From Blasia pusilla (lineage: Eukaryota; Marchantiophyta; Marchantiopsida; Blasiales): a stretch of 64,000 nucleotides of DNA. This document shows positions 1 to 11,339 of the stretch, piece by piece. Numbering within the stretch: position 1 is the stretch's first letter; each line of letters opens with the position of its first letter. The position numbers and the translations under genes were made by a program. The notes below the pieces were generated by a model. It was not told where the DNA came from. It did no database searches and saw only the letters and a program-made list of their open reading frames with translations. The stretch is from the NCBI GenBank assembly GCA_050084515.1, contig CM114272.1, positions 2,232,001-2,296,000 of the forward strand, given 5' to 3'.

Positions 1-269
1 GTTGGAATTCAGAGAGTCATGAGGAGATGGTATCTAGATGGCATGTGTCAACCTACGTGCCTTTCCCTAAGGGTTCGAAGGTGCGTACGCCTATTTAGCT
101 AATTATACAGCCAATGATGAATTACAAGAGAAAATTCATAACTATCAAGATAATAGGGATAAACAGGTTAAGTTTCAGCAAGAGGTTGGGACTATGAGAG
201 CGAGGTTACATGGAGAATACTTAGATTTAGAGGTCGGTGAGGAGGCAACAGGTGATCGAGATATCCACA

Positions 270-1330
270 AAGATGGGAAAATCTCATAGTACTTGCGTAT
301 TGGCAGCGTTGCTAGCACAATGGGTGCCAAAGAGCGAGATTGGATCCTACACAAAGCGAGAGAGTTGTGGTGGGAGGGAACGCATATGTTACGAGCTCGA
401 GTTTGGGATGGTAGAGTACCCCTAGTGCCCCATCCTTTGTAGAGAAGAAGACTATTATATCCCGACCACGAGGAGTAGGATCACTTTGGAGTGAATCGAA
501 TATTAAACTATACTCCAAATATAATATTAGTGGCGAGATATGCAGACTAACAATCAACAATATGTTATCATATGCATGGTGTATGATTGACTTAAAGTGA
601 GCATCATTCAATGCTCTGACATCATAGTTGCACCCAATACCAATCATGGATTTTGGCTAAAGATGGAGTTTGGATTTTGTAGGATCTTTTATCTTTGACA
701 AGGTGCCATAGCCGTTATGTGTTGGTAATGGTCGAGCACTTCTCAAAGTGGATAGAGTTGGTTATATGGCCTAATAAAGCAAGTGAGGGGCTAGTGCATG
801 CCTTCCTTCATTGATTGTTGAGTCAATATGGCATACCAAGTGAGGTGTTGAAAAACCAGGGTATAGAGTTTTATAGGGAGTTTTAGACATTATGTGACTA
901 GACCCAGATTAACCATTGCACTACTAATTGAGATCATCTTGAGCCATCTATACTAGTAGAGAGAGTTTTTCAAATGATGGAGAGAGGTTTATCCAAGTAT
1001 AGCTTGTAGAGAGATTACCTAGGAGATTCGGAACTACAGTTGCCATAGTTGGGAATGGGATATAAATTTAGTAGGCAGAGATCCTTAGCATCTTTCCCAC
1101 CGTACCTATTGCTTTATGGCCAAGAGCCTAATTTACTTTCGACCATTAGTCACGATGTTGATGAGGTGTTGAACCTCAATGACCATGATGTATGGATACA
1201 AGCATATTCAAATTCTCAACAGGTTGAATTATTTTGGACTATTATGCCGATGGCGTTCAAGAACTTGGCGATTGTGCAACATCGAGATACTTCGAGATAT
1301 ATAACTATTTAGGAAGGTTGTTATCGATCG
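270..1330 (+). pseudogene. Ty3/gypsy integrase remnant
   Basis: Translated pieces in shifting frames match the integrase of the element at 43.8-44.8 kb. They include the segment before the zinc-binding region (about 280-440), the catalytic core around 700-1000 and the C-terminal part around 1049-1310, where one open stretch of 87 residues survives. Stops and indels occur throughout, so no protein can be made. The sequence is part of the larger decayed element and has no independent function. Confidence 0.8.
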
Positions 1331-1339
1331 ATAATCTGG

Positions 1340-2045
1340 AGGTTCCATGTCTACTTGCAATGAACAACACCAACAATTTTGGATGTGGCTGCAAACGCAC
1401 CATCTCGAGAGTGTGTGATGCATTTCCATCTTATATGCTATAATTGGAGGTTTGCAATGGTATGGGTTGGAAGGACCATGTCCGTAGTTGAGCGTCATGT
1501 CACCTTCCTAACATTGAGTGAACAATTGACATGAGCTTAGTAGTAGTTTTTATAGGCTTGCGTTGTATGTTATGTGGTTCAACTCGTGATGCAGTCATTA
1601 TGCTAATTTATGATGGATGTTCGAGAGGGTGGCATAAGTCATATGTGACGCTACCATGGTTGTGCAAAAATAGATAAGTCCATCCTTAGGATCGAGAAGG
1701 TTGGACATGTATTGCAAAATAGGGCCCATAATTATAGTTTGCGGTAGAAGGTAGGGCAAGGGCGAGCAGGGCAAGGGTAGGCAGGGCAATAAGAGAGGAC
1801 GATAGGATTGGAGGTAGGAGGAGGAAGCAACAAGAAAGTGGAGGTCACGAAGGCAAGTGGGAGGGATGAGAAAGAAGGGGAAGATGGAGCCCACATGGAA
1901 AAGTCCTTCTCTAGGTCGGACGTATGTCCATGGACATTAACATGTCCATTCATACAAAATTTATCCACATGCAACCTTTGACGATATCTCTCACTGAGAT
2001 TCCTCTAGAATGATGGATATGCCTCATATGAACATAGAGTAGATA
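1340..2045 (+). pseudogene. PHD finger remnant of the gypsy element, split by a MITE
   Basis: Positions 1555-1650 correspond to the first half of the C-terminal PHD finger at 45053-45187. The first C-x2-C pair and the later CSRGWH segment are readable, but the third zinc-ligand cysteine codon has become tyrosine. The match stops at a MITE insertion (1655-1978) and resumes at about 1979, reaching the end of the finger near 2035. This shows that the PHD finger is an old, shared part of the retrotransposon family. Confidence 0.75.
1655..1978 (+). mobile_element. Mutator-like MITE, copy 1
   Basis: This is a 324-base insert with short inverted ends: GGTTG near the left end and CAACC near the right. 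It interrupts the PHD-finger sequence. The flanks are TGACGCTAC (1646-1654) and TGACGATAT (1979-1987), a 7-of-9 target duplication that matches a single site in the uninterrupted copy. A 9-base duplication is typical of Mutator-superfamily elements. The body is similar to 52596-52925 and, in the other orientation, to 61265-61844. It has no coding capacity. Confidence 0.75.
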
Positions 2046-2213
2046 CTAGACAATCGTAGATCTATACTTGCGTTCATAATATAGAGAAAAAAAGACGTCT
2101 AATGGTGGGGCCACATGAGCACCTAGCCTTTTTTCTCTTAACGTCATAAAGATGTGTGTTATAGTAGGTAGGGATAGATGGTTGTATGAAGTTAGAGGGA
2201 CCCAACCATCAGC

Positions 2214-2600
2214 TAAGGGGACGATTAGAGATATTTTGGTGTTGTGTCGTCTCGATGTTTAGATTCCATGAGTTAATATGGTATCTTGAGTGTTTCTATG
2301 TGTATTTAGTGACAACGGTGTACATTGTATAGCGATGTGTATGCACACGATAATTGTCACGTCTTTTACGATAGATCGAAAAGTTTTTGTAGATCGCCTT
2401 TGAGGATATTGGAAGACAAAGTTAGAAGCTCAATGATAACATATGAATGCCTCTAGCAACCTGTTGAGAGAGCATGTTTCCCCTTCATTTTGGCTCATTT
2501 GAAACGTACTATTTTGAGAAAGTCCATGTTGAGGATATAGTGTATTGGATGAATACGATATATGTATGTTGTGTAGCGATTTTTATGTATATGACTGTCT
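2214..2600 (+). repeat. Polypurine tract and decayed LTR of the gypsy element
   Basis: A purine-rich tract (about 2214-2224) precedes sequence matching the 3' LTR start at 45382, and the region near 2367-2530 matches the LTR body from 45519 onward. Around 2565-2600 there is again a short match to the first part of the LTR. The same arrangement, truncated LTR followed by LTR-start sequence, is seen at 46023-46147. Confidence 0.6.
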
Positions 2601-2699
2601 CTTTTATTATCTAGAGAAGCCTATATACCTCAACGTTGACTCTGTTCCAAACAAGGGGTCATGGTAACTCACATATATCCCACATAATTTTGTAACACA

Positions 2700-3150
2700 T
2701 GCTTGCCTTCTAGAGTATCTCCACACCAATTGTGTTTGAAGATTGATGTACCAATTATGGTCTTACCAAACATGATTGGGTCATAAGGACAAGCAAGCGG
2801 AACTAGATTGGTGATTCATGGATTCATGCAACATTGCTTACATATTGAAATTATCAAATTAAAGAATATTCGAGATCAAGATTTTACTCCATGTATCCCA
2901 TTAATTGCATCTTAATTTGGTTTTCCATTTGATCTATGTAGATTTACATTCCCTATTTCTCCAACTCTTGCTATCACTATTAATCTATCAGAAGGTCAAG
3001 CTTTGAAAACCATTAGATCACTTGTATACTCCAATTTTCTCTCATGGTCAATTATACGTAGCATTATCTAGAATGAGGAACATAAGTTTCATCCTTATAA
3101 CGATAAGAAGCTAGGAACATTGCAAAATGTAGTGTAGAAGGAAATCCTTA
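2700..3150 (+). pseudogene. Helitron (PIF1-like) helicase remnant
   Basis: Translation in the helicase frame gives the characteristic C-terminal block of Helitron Rep/helicase proteins. It has a PIMVLPN-like segment, then GTRLVIHGF, then PISPTLAITINLSEGQALK, which corresponds to the helicase block usually reading TINKSQGQTL. Several stops are present and only about 150 residues' worth of sequence remains. It resembles the better-preserved remnant at 12499-12940, so both probably derive from one Helitron family. No Helitron ends could be identified. Confidence 0.7.
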
Positions 3151-3159
3151 GTTGAAATA

Positions 3160-4335
3160 AAACATGCAGATTCATTTTACAAATGCACATTTGTGTATCA
3201 TTCACTCGTGCACTCATGCATTACACCACCATCTTACTAGTAGCTTAATAGAGTAAATATATTTTTTGCGGTTCATTAAATGTTAGTGTATATAGTATGC
3301 TAAATATGGAATTAATAGGGTTCTCAAAGTTAGTAGTTGTCATGTAAAGGGAAAGTTTTAAACATTTTAGTTGCCAATGATATCATTATACAAATTCCAT
3401 CAAGATGACCCATATTAAACACTACAAGTTGTTGAAAAAATAAAAGGACATACTTACTTAAGGGTGTAGACTTATATGTGTTATATATTGAATTGATAGG
3501 ACATAACACAACAATATTACAATGTGGGGAAGGGAAATTTAGTACGGTGGAAAATCATATTTGTTGAAAAAATGAAGTTCATTTTCCAAATCATAAAGTA
3601 CATGGGAGGATAATATGAAAAAAGGAAATATATTTTAAAATTAGACGTTGGGCATTCTAATTTTGTAAATTATAAATAGTACAAATTATATAATACTTAT
3701 AACGAGGCGCAAAAGGTTATTTATGGCCCTTGTTGTGTAGACACATGTACAAAACCAACTCCATCATTCCATACCTAAACTTATGTGAAGAAATAATAAT
3801 GGGGTGGAGGTACTCTCTAATTTGGTGGGCAAAGTGGATGTGGTAAAGAGATTGGAATTTAAGGTATGGAATGTAAGATGGAGGTGAAGTCCACGGACAA
3901 TGAAAGTGTACGATGGGAAAGTGGTGCTACAATGCACGACGTGTATTCAAAGTGCATCGAAATATAATGCAACTTCTTTCCCTCGGATTGCAAATACACT
4001 TAGATAATGTATACATAGAATTAGTAAGAAATATCACAAAGTTAAGTTCTTAAGATTGTTTAAAGTTGCTCTTGTGGAGGGAATTTATAAACAAATATTT
4101 GTTTGCTTGTATTATGAAAGCATCTTGTTGCACGGATGACAGATGTTGAGCATTGGAGGCTATGGATAAATGAATAATTTATTCTTCAATAATAATGTAT
4201 AGAAAAAATTAATAACACGTGTAAAGAATGAACATTATTATTGGAACAAAATTAAAATTAAATTTTATAATAAGAAATTTTAGCAAAGAGCATCTCTTAT
4301 TTCTTTAAAAAATAGAGTTTAAAATATGACAATTA
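3160..4335. other. AT-rich spacer, no gene seen
   Basis: This is AT-rich sequence with frequent stops in all frames and homopolymer runs. I see no domain, RNA gene or clear repeat boundary. Confidence 0.6.
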
Positions 4336-4339
4336 AAAA

Positions 4340-4545
4340 TGCAACAATCCTTGACACGTGTCCGTACGGGCTCAATCTCCCACTTTTCAAGGTCCTCCCC
4401 CAAAACTCGCTTTTGTGTTCTATGTTTATTTGTTGCTTCTTCCCCCCACCTCCACTTTCTTCCCTTGTTGCTCCGCCCGCCCCATCCCTACCTCCCACCA
4501 TGAGCAATAAGTGTGCACCCTACCTCTTGCAATCCTCTTGTCCAT
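4340..4545 (-). mobile_element. MITE fragment of the same Mutator-like family
   Basis: Read on the minus strand, this segment follows the order of the copy at 52596-52925: outer GTCC motifs, a purine-rich middle seen here as a C/T-rich run, the TTATTGCTCATG-like block and the inner GTGGGATCC-like block. Both ends are worn, so the boundaries are approximate. It is non-coding. Confidence 0.5.
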
Positions 4546-4559
4546 TTTTTTAAACCATA

Positions 4560-7330
4560 GGAGGCATCTATCTTTATCCCTCTACACGAAGGGAGGAGAT
4601 GCCTCTAACTGCCCATCTTTCTCTGTGTTTATGTCTATAAGCACAAAGGATTTGTCGCTCCCATATTGAGCGAATGGAGGACCAATCCATTTTCCTTTCT
4701 TCCCTTCCTTCCTTCATCCATATCTTAATCATTTTCTATCCTCTTTGTACCTCTACCCTTTAAATTTGAAGGAAATAAACAAGGTTTATCCCTACCCTCA
4801 TTCAATATCTCATGTGCAATCCTTCTCCCCTCTCTTCCTTGATTTTCTAACTCCATCCCTTTGGAGAGGATATGAATGCATAAGGGAGGCCGAAAATGAA
4901 TCCTTTGCCTCTTTCTACTAATTGTCTCTTTTGAGATGGTTGTAGAGGTTATATCCCTTTCCTTGCATAGGAACATGTAGGGTTGGATAAGGTCGGTTTG
5001 TTCCTCCTTTCCAAGCGCATGATCCTCCCATATATGATTTCCTCTCAGTGATTGAAAAAAGAAAAGAAAAATACTTATGAAGTAGTCTCCTGTTGAAAAC
5101 TTATCCTTTTCCCTCTTGTATTCTCGTATGGAAAATTTAAACTCATCTCTGTTGGCCGTCCCATTTAAATTCCATATTAATTTTATTCCTTATGGAGCCC
5201 TTTTTGGAAATATCCCTTTTTCTTTTTCTCGGTCCCATTAGAAATCAGACCTTTTTCAAATCTTCCCTGTGATGTGAGTCCTCCTTCATTATTTCTTCCC
5301 CTTACTCTGTCACTATCTCTTGTTGAAAATTTTCCTTTTCTTTTCTCTCTTTCCTTATTTAAAATCAAATACTTCTACATAAATTCCATATGAAGCTTAT
5401 GACACATAGGATTATAAGAACTTTTAACATTATTTTTTGTGCTAATCCAAATAATATTAGAGATGTAGAAAGGGTAGTAAGTATGGGCATTAGAGTTGAA
5501 CATCGTTGATTTGACTGTTATATGAGAGTTAGCGATTGAGTTACCATCTCTTAGTAATTGAGAGCCCAATCAATACATTGGTTTAGAGAAAAAGAGCTAA
5601 AAAAGTCAAAAAAATATTCATAGTTACCAAACTCCAATAACTTCGGAATTTGGGTGATAATTTATCATATCGATTTCTCGTGAATGTATTTTGGTTGGTG
5701 TTTATGCTAAAAGTTTTTTTTTAAATTTCTTAACGACAAAATTTTGATCTCAATTTTTTATTGGTTAGTTATTTCTAGAGAGGAAGTTCCAACATGAGAT
5801 TTTGAATGATGAAAACTTGATATGAATCGTGGGCAAGTTGATTCAGATTTACGTTTAATTTTGGGCGAGAAATTTATGGAGATTTATTTTTAGTATAATT
5901 TCATAAATAATATGTGAAACATTTTTTGACGAGAATTTTCTCCTAATTGAACTATGATCTAGAAAATTGCACATATTAAAATATTTTGGATTATTATTTT
6001 TTATTGATAAAAATATGACGTGACAAAGAAAAAATTAGCAGGATGCTTCAAGTGAGTTCATCAAATGAGAAGTTTCCACATGGGAAGCTTTTGTGCACAT
6101 ATAAGATTTCTATAGTTTCTAATGTCATGTATTATTGCAAAGAATCGCATGGCGAGTTCAGAATGATCAAATTGTAATTAATTGTCCTAAACTCATAATC
6201 AAGGATATTTTTTAAAAGATTAAAAGATCCTTCGGAATTTGTTCATATAATCAAAATTACTTTCATCATCATGAGCGTAACTTAAAGAAGAAATTCTATT
6301 ACATTTCTTACACAAGGAATTCAGGTTTTTTAGTTGATCTTTGTCTTCCCCTCTCCCCCAATCCCTTCCCCTCTATTTCCTACCATATTTTGTACTCATT
6401 TTTTCTAGGTGGACCCTTGGTAATTAAATTATCTTTCTTCTTTAGCAATTATAAGTCTATGCCAAGTGTGCATAAGAGGTGGGTGGCGGTGGCTTGGGTG
6501 AAGGAGGGATAGGATCATCGTTTGGAGGTCTTACCCCCGGCCCTCCGTCGAGGTCGACTTTGATGCAACATACTTAAGCATGCACCCATGCAGACCACCT
6601 TGATGGACTAGATGCATGTTTCACGGTTTGGGTTGATTGTTTTAGGGTGTGCAACCAAACTTACCAATTGTGATGGTATGGTTCAACATGGATAGAATTG
6701 TATGACATACCTTCATTGCAACCATATGGAATAAGTTTAATAAACCCTATTTTTTCTTGAAGGCATGTATTTGAAACTCCATCATACAATTTTCCATCGA
6801 CTGGTATCATAGAATCATGGCTAAAGCCAAGTACTTCATGTAGCCAATATTATCTTATGTTGAGGATTGAGGCATACATGATACCATTGGTAGGATGTGA
6901 CAAACCATCGTGGTGAGGGAGTTTGAAGAGGTTGGTCGTATGGAAAGCCTTTGATTGGATTGCAAACTTTATATTGTTGAGTAACAATATCCCGCTATCT
7001 CAAGCACACACCATTTTGGCTAGGGCACGACATAGCAGTTCAAAGATATCATGGTATTTGTAGTCAAGCAAGAGTAGATAGTATGCCTTAATAAGGAGGT
7101 GATATGTGTAGCTAGGTGTCGAGAGGCCACAAGTAGTCTCCCTTACAGATCTACATGTACATATAACCCTTTGAGAGTTTTCTTGGGATCTTCTTGGCGG
7201 TACTTGATAAGATGGGAATGTGGTGTATACGTTGAGGTGACCTCTGTACAGATGTCACTTTCTTTGGGGGCTCGAGAAGGATATATCGAAAGGGGAGAAT
7301 TGGAGTGGCTCCTCTTTCCACTTTTGAGCC
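4560..7330. other. AT-rich spacer, no gene seen
   Basis: The sequence is mostly AT-rich and without coding signal. Two pyrimidine-rich stretches at about 5080-5130 and 5315-5365 resemble each other weakly, which suggests a decayed local duplication. The open frames near 7100-7465 overlap on both strands and show no recognisable domain. Confidence 0.55.
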
Positions 7331-7335
7331 TTTAA

Positions 7336-7620
7336 CACTACTACATTTGAAGCAGCTTTGCAGGCGCATAGAGCCATAAAACAACCGCTCTATAATTGCA
7401 ACATAGCCGCACATTAGTCGCAAGCTTGTGATTTCCACACTTGCACGACGACGATATTGAACCACACTTTACGACTACACTATGGCTCTCAATTTCCTTT
7501 TTATTACACTTGCATCACAAACACACGACACTTGCAATTAGCCACATGAAAACCATCAAGTACTTGCAAAGCAGCCACAAAGTAATCACAAAGTAACCGC
7601 ATTTTTTTTTAGTAATAATT
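7336..7620. repeat. Possible end of a second CACTA-type element
   Basis: The segment starts with CACTACTACA and then holds several short recurring motifs (TTGCAA, GCCAC, AGCCACA) like the subterminal repeats of En/Spm elements. No matching opposite terminus was found. This is a weak, pattern-based call. Confidence 0.25.
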
Positions 7621-7930
7621 TTGTGAAACATCAATAAAATTTTCTTGGCAAATACAATTCACATCCCATATTTGAATAATTGCAAAATCTCCAAAAGCCC
7701 AATTCTATACCAAATATTTCCATGATTTGTGGTAATCTATAGCGAGAATTTTCCTACTGTCTATGTCGAGGTCGTGCATCTATTGTACCATGCCCGTGGA
7801 TCTATGTTGGACATGTAGAAGGTTCATCATGACTACGAGGCCCTTTGAGTAATGCGGATTGTGTGGTTGCCCGTGAGTAGGACTCCCACTAATTGGCCAA
7901 GAAATACTCGTATGTTGCCTGTTGTGGACG

Positions 7931-9495
7931 CACTCGAAGACAATCTTGCATTTTATGACTTTGATATATGAGTAGGTTGAGTCATTAATGATACCAAATT
8001 ACTTGTAATGACCGATGATCCATAGAGTCATACAAACCAAGTCATTTACCGGTAATGCCTAACGCTACCAAGTCATTCATAAATGACTAACACATCAAAA
8101 ACAACATCCGTTTGCTCCTCATTTTTCCATCCTCCATCTATCCATGCATTTGTTGTCCTTCGGCACTCCTCCATCCATCCATTTTTGTGCCCATCAACAC
8201 TCTTTCCATCCATCCATGATTTTTGCAACCATCCTCTCCCCTTCCATACATTTTCCATCCTAAGTTTGTACTCCATTCATTGTAAAGTCTTCCCACTCTC
8301 CATCCATTCGTTTGGTGGGTTTCGGATTCAAACCATATCCACTTTCACTAAAGTTAGGCTTTCTACCACTATCCTATGCACTCACACATGTAAGATGTGA
8401 TCTCATTTAACTACATTAGTAAAAAAGATATGTTTGCGTGGTAGAGTTTTTCTCTTTTCTAAGATTTATATTTATGACTTATTTAATTAAGAAATAACTC
8501 ATAGCCTATATGGATGAAAAAAGTTCAAATCTATATATGTATATAAGAAAAACAATATTTCAACATATTTAATTGTTTTATGTAGTATTTAAAAAAATTT
8601 TACTTTATTGGGGGATTTGTGCAAAAACTACAAGCCATCTAATAATTAGCTCAAAAAATATTTTGAATCTTATGAAAAATAAATGCATCTTTTGGTAATA
8701 TGAACTTCATTGAAATATTCTTGGTAAACATTTCTTCCTTTTAAACTCATATTTGAAATCAAGTTTTTTTAAACATGAGAAAATGAGGAGCAAATGATTA
8801 TTTTTTTAATAAATGAAATGAGAAATCCAAAATAAAAAATTAAATAATACGATTAAAAAAATCAATACTTACAAAATAAGGGGAAATCTAATACGTTTAA
8901 GTAGAAAATTAGATTGTAACAAAATTCAAGCTTTTAAGCAAGTCCTAAATAAATTATTCCAAAAATGATAAAAATAAATTCATTCTCCTTAAATTCATAA
9001 AAATATTTTTTGAAAACAAATTTAATCCTTCATAATGGGACTAGAAGCATGTGGATTTAATGTTTTAAGAAAAAAAATTTAATTTTTAATTTAATCATGG
9101 AAAAGAATCCATAATCATGAAGATTATCAAAGAAAATGAATATTTCATTCAATCGATAATATAAATTAAATTCCAATATTAAAATGAAACTTATGTTCTT
9201 GCGGAAGTTCATACCATATATTTTATGTTAATTTTTAAAAATCAGATTTTATTTTCAAACCATTTAATTTAAATAATATCTCCTTTATTATATTAGATAA
9301 GTTTCAAATTATTTTATAAATCATATCCATACATATGACTATAATTACTATATAAGTCATGAGGATATGATTGTATAGGTTTGGTAAGTCATAAAAATGA
9401 AAAAATGGAAAAAAAATAATCAAGTCATAATTTGAGTCATTTTGTACATAAGTCAATAAATGGTGAGTCATAAAAGCCATAGTTTCCTTCTAGTG
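7931..9495 (+). mobile_element. Non-autonomous CACTA (En/Spm-like) transposon, copy 1
   Basis: The left end reads CACTCGAAGACAATCTTGC and the right end, read from the other strand, CACTAGAAGGAAACTATGGC. Together they form a terminal inverted repeat of about 30 bases that also shares a TTTATGACT block. CACTA at the termini is the hallmark of the En/Spm superfamily. The interior has no transposase. It holds a TCCATCCAT-rich stretch at about 8120-8300, a very AT-rich right half and repeated AGTCAT motifs near both ends. The immediate 3-base flanks do not match, so the target duplication has decayed. A related copy lies at 50129-51453. Confidence 0.75.
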
Positions 9496-11335
9496 GTAGA
9501 TAGGCCTGAGGATGATGTCTTCAATTAAGGCAACCAACTTGTCCATGAGATGCCTTTATGTCGCAAATAGATAAGTGTATGGTACCCACAATAGCAGGGG
9601 ACCTGAGAAGCGAGTCATGATTCCAAGGAGGAAAGACCATGGTCTGACCCAACAAAGTTGCAACCTAGACTTGATAGTCGCAAGACTAGGAAGGACGGCG
9701 GAACCAACCTTGTGACTAACTCTAGGCCTGACACGCACATGTTTGATGAGTAGTCTTAGGTGAGAAAGGCCCATAGTTACTCGTGAGGATAAAGCCAAGG
9801 CAAGCAAGGTTTGAGACCTTAGATCAAAGTTCCAAGTCAAGGGTAAGAAGTAAGGAACACTAGAGTAGTCAAGATGGGCGAGACGTAACAAGAGTCTCGC
9901 CACGAGACTAGTCACGAAATGCAAAGGGGAGCAAGATAACTATGAGGTGAAAAATGGGGGAGTCAAGACGGACACTATCCATGAGACACATGAAACATAG
10001 ATCCAAGCTCCAAGATACATTTGGGAAGTCAACTCATTTGCATGAGTTGTAAGAAGCCTCTGCCAAGCCATCTGAATGGATAACTAGTCAAATGTTGGTC
10101 CACGGGTTGAGAACCATATTTGGGTTGAGGCCCAAAATCAAGGACCTAAGGGGGACAATGGAAAAAGTGGGGTTTCCTTGGAGGACCTAGAAGTACCTAT
10201 AGGGGGAAAAAAAACTTTTCCTCGCTACCCACTCAAGCCCTTGAACCAAAAACTAACCATGATGCTTGTTTGGCCGTGTTTCATATTTGAGTTAAGAGAT
10301 GAACCTTGAGGAATTAACCGACGCACTCCAATGTAGGCGAACGACTTGAGGAGATTGATTAAGTCTTGGGAATAAGGCTTCTTAGGGAGATGTTGTGAAC
10401 TTGGGGAGACTTGACCCGATTAACGCTTGGTGGCTTCTGGACTACCTACAAACCGCAAAATCTATTAAGTCTTTGGGACTTAATTTAAGTCTTCCGCTTT
10501 CAAAGCTTAAGGTCAAGAGTGCTTTGGGTTGAAGTTAGATGAAGTAGAGGACAAAATCTACAACGCTCTCAAACAACTCGTCATTGGCCATCCTATCCTC
10601 CTCCTCCTAACTATAGCAGGAGTCATCATCCAAAGGGTCAAATTCCATAATCGGATCCAATCCAAGTCCTATTGGAGAAGGTTCCTCATCAACATGAGGA
10701 ATGCTCAAGTGCACTTAGTCCCACTAACTTTATAAATTATTTTTAAATAATATGAAAATAACTTAAATCTATAAATATTATATAAGTTAGGAACTTACCA
10801 AAATTGATGGGTTATCTTGAGGATAGTATATACAGAAATAGGGTGATGACCCTTACTATGTGGTTTGCAAGTAATAAACTTGATAGTGTTAATTGAAAAA
10901 TATTTATATCTTGAGATTCATTGATATTTTATGGGAGTAACAAGTTTTTATTTCGTTGAGTTTGAAAAATAAATGGTTGTGGCCATCCTATTGCATTGGT
11001 CACATATACCTTACTCATTTGAGTAGAAACTAAGTATTTTATTATTATAAAATCGTCATTATTTTTCTTTAAGTTTAATTTTAAACTTTACCAACAAAAT
11101 ATTAAAGTTAACATAAGAGTGCCTTATGCAATAATCTAACATTGTACTATTTTTCATAGGCGATGGAGAAGTTCATTGGTTATGGTTACATCTTCGTCAT
11201 GTTCGAGGTGCAACTTCGAATTCGTATGAACTCTAGTTGGGATGTTATATCCAACTTTTAAGGAAGTTGTTCAATTGGGATTTCTTGAATATGACAAAAA
11301 AGTGTTTTCTTAATTCCATTAAAATTTTGAGGTTC
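9496..11335. other. Spacer, no gene seen
   Basis: The sequence is of mixed composition. The longest open frame (minus strand, 9556-9924) has no recognisable domain or family resemblance and lies over equally plausible non-coding sequence. Nothing here can be supported as a gene. Confidence 0.5.
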
Positions 11336-11339
11336 ATAG

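Larger units (their letters stand above)
1..2600 (+). mobile_element. Decayed Ty3/gypsy element, 3' part
   Basis: This stretch aligns along its length with 43587-46147 of the better-preserved Ty3/gypsy element in this window, in the same order: end of RNase H, spacer, integrase, PHD finger, purine-rich tract and LTR. Every reading frame is broken many times. Relative to the other copy many CG sites have become TG or CA. About 100 bases near 80-190 have no counterpart in the other copy, so one copy has gained or lost a segment in the RNase H to integrase spacer. The element enters from the left edge of the window, so gag, protease and any methyltransferase cannot be seen here. Confidence 0.85.

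Noticed and set aside
9556-9924. 122-codon minus-strand open frame
   Set aside because: Leucine-rich without repeat pattern, signal peptide logic or family resemblance; not supported as a gene.
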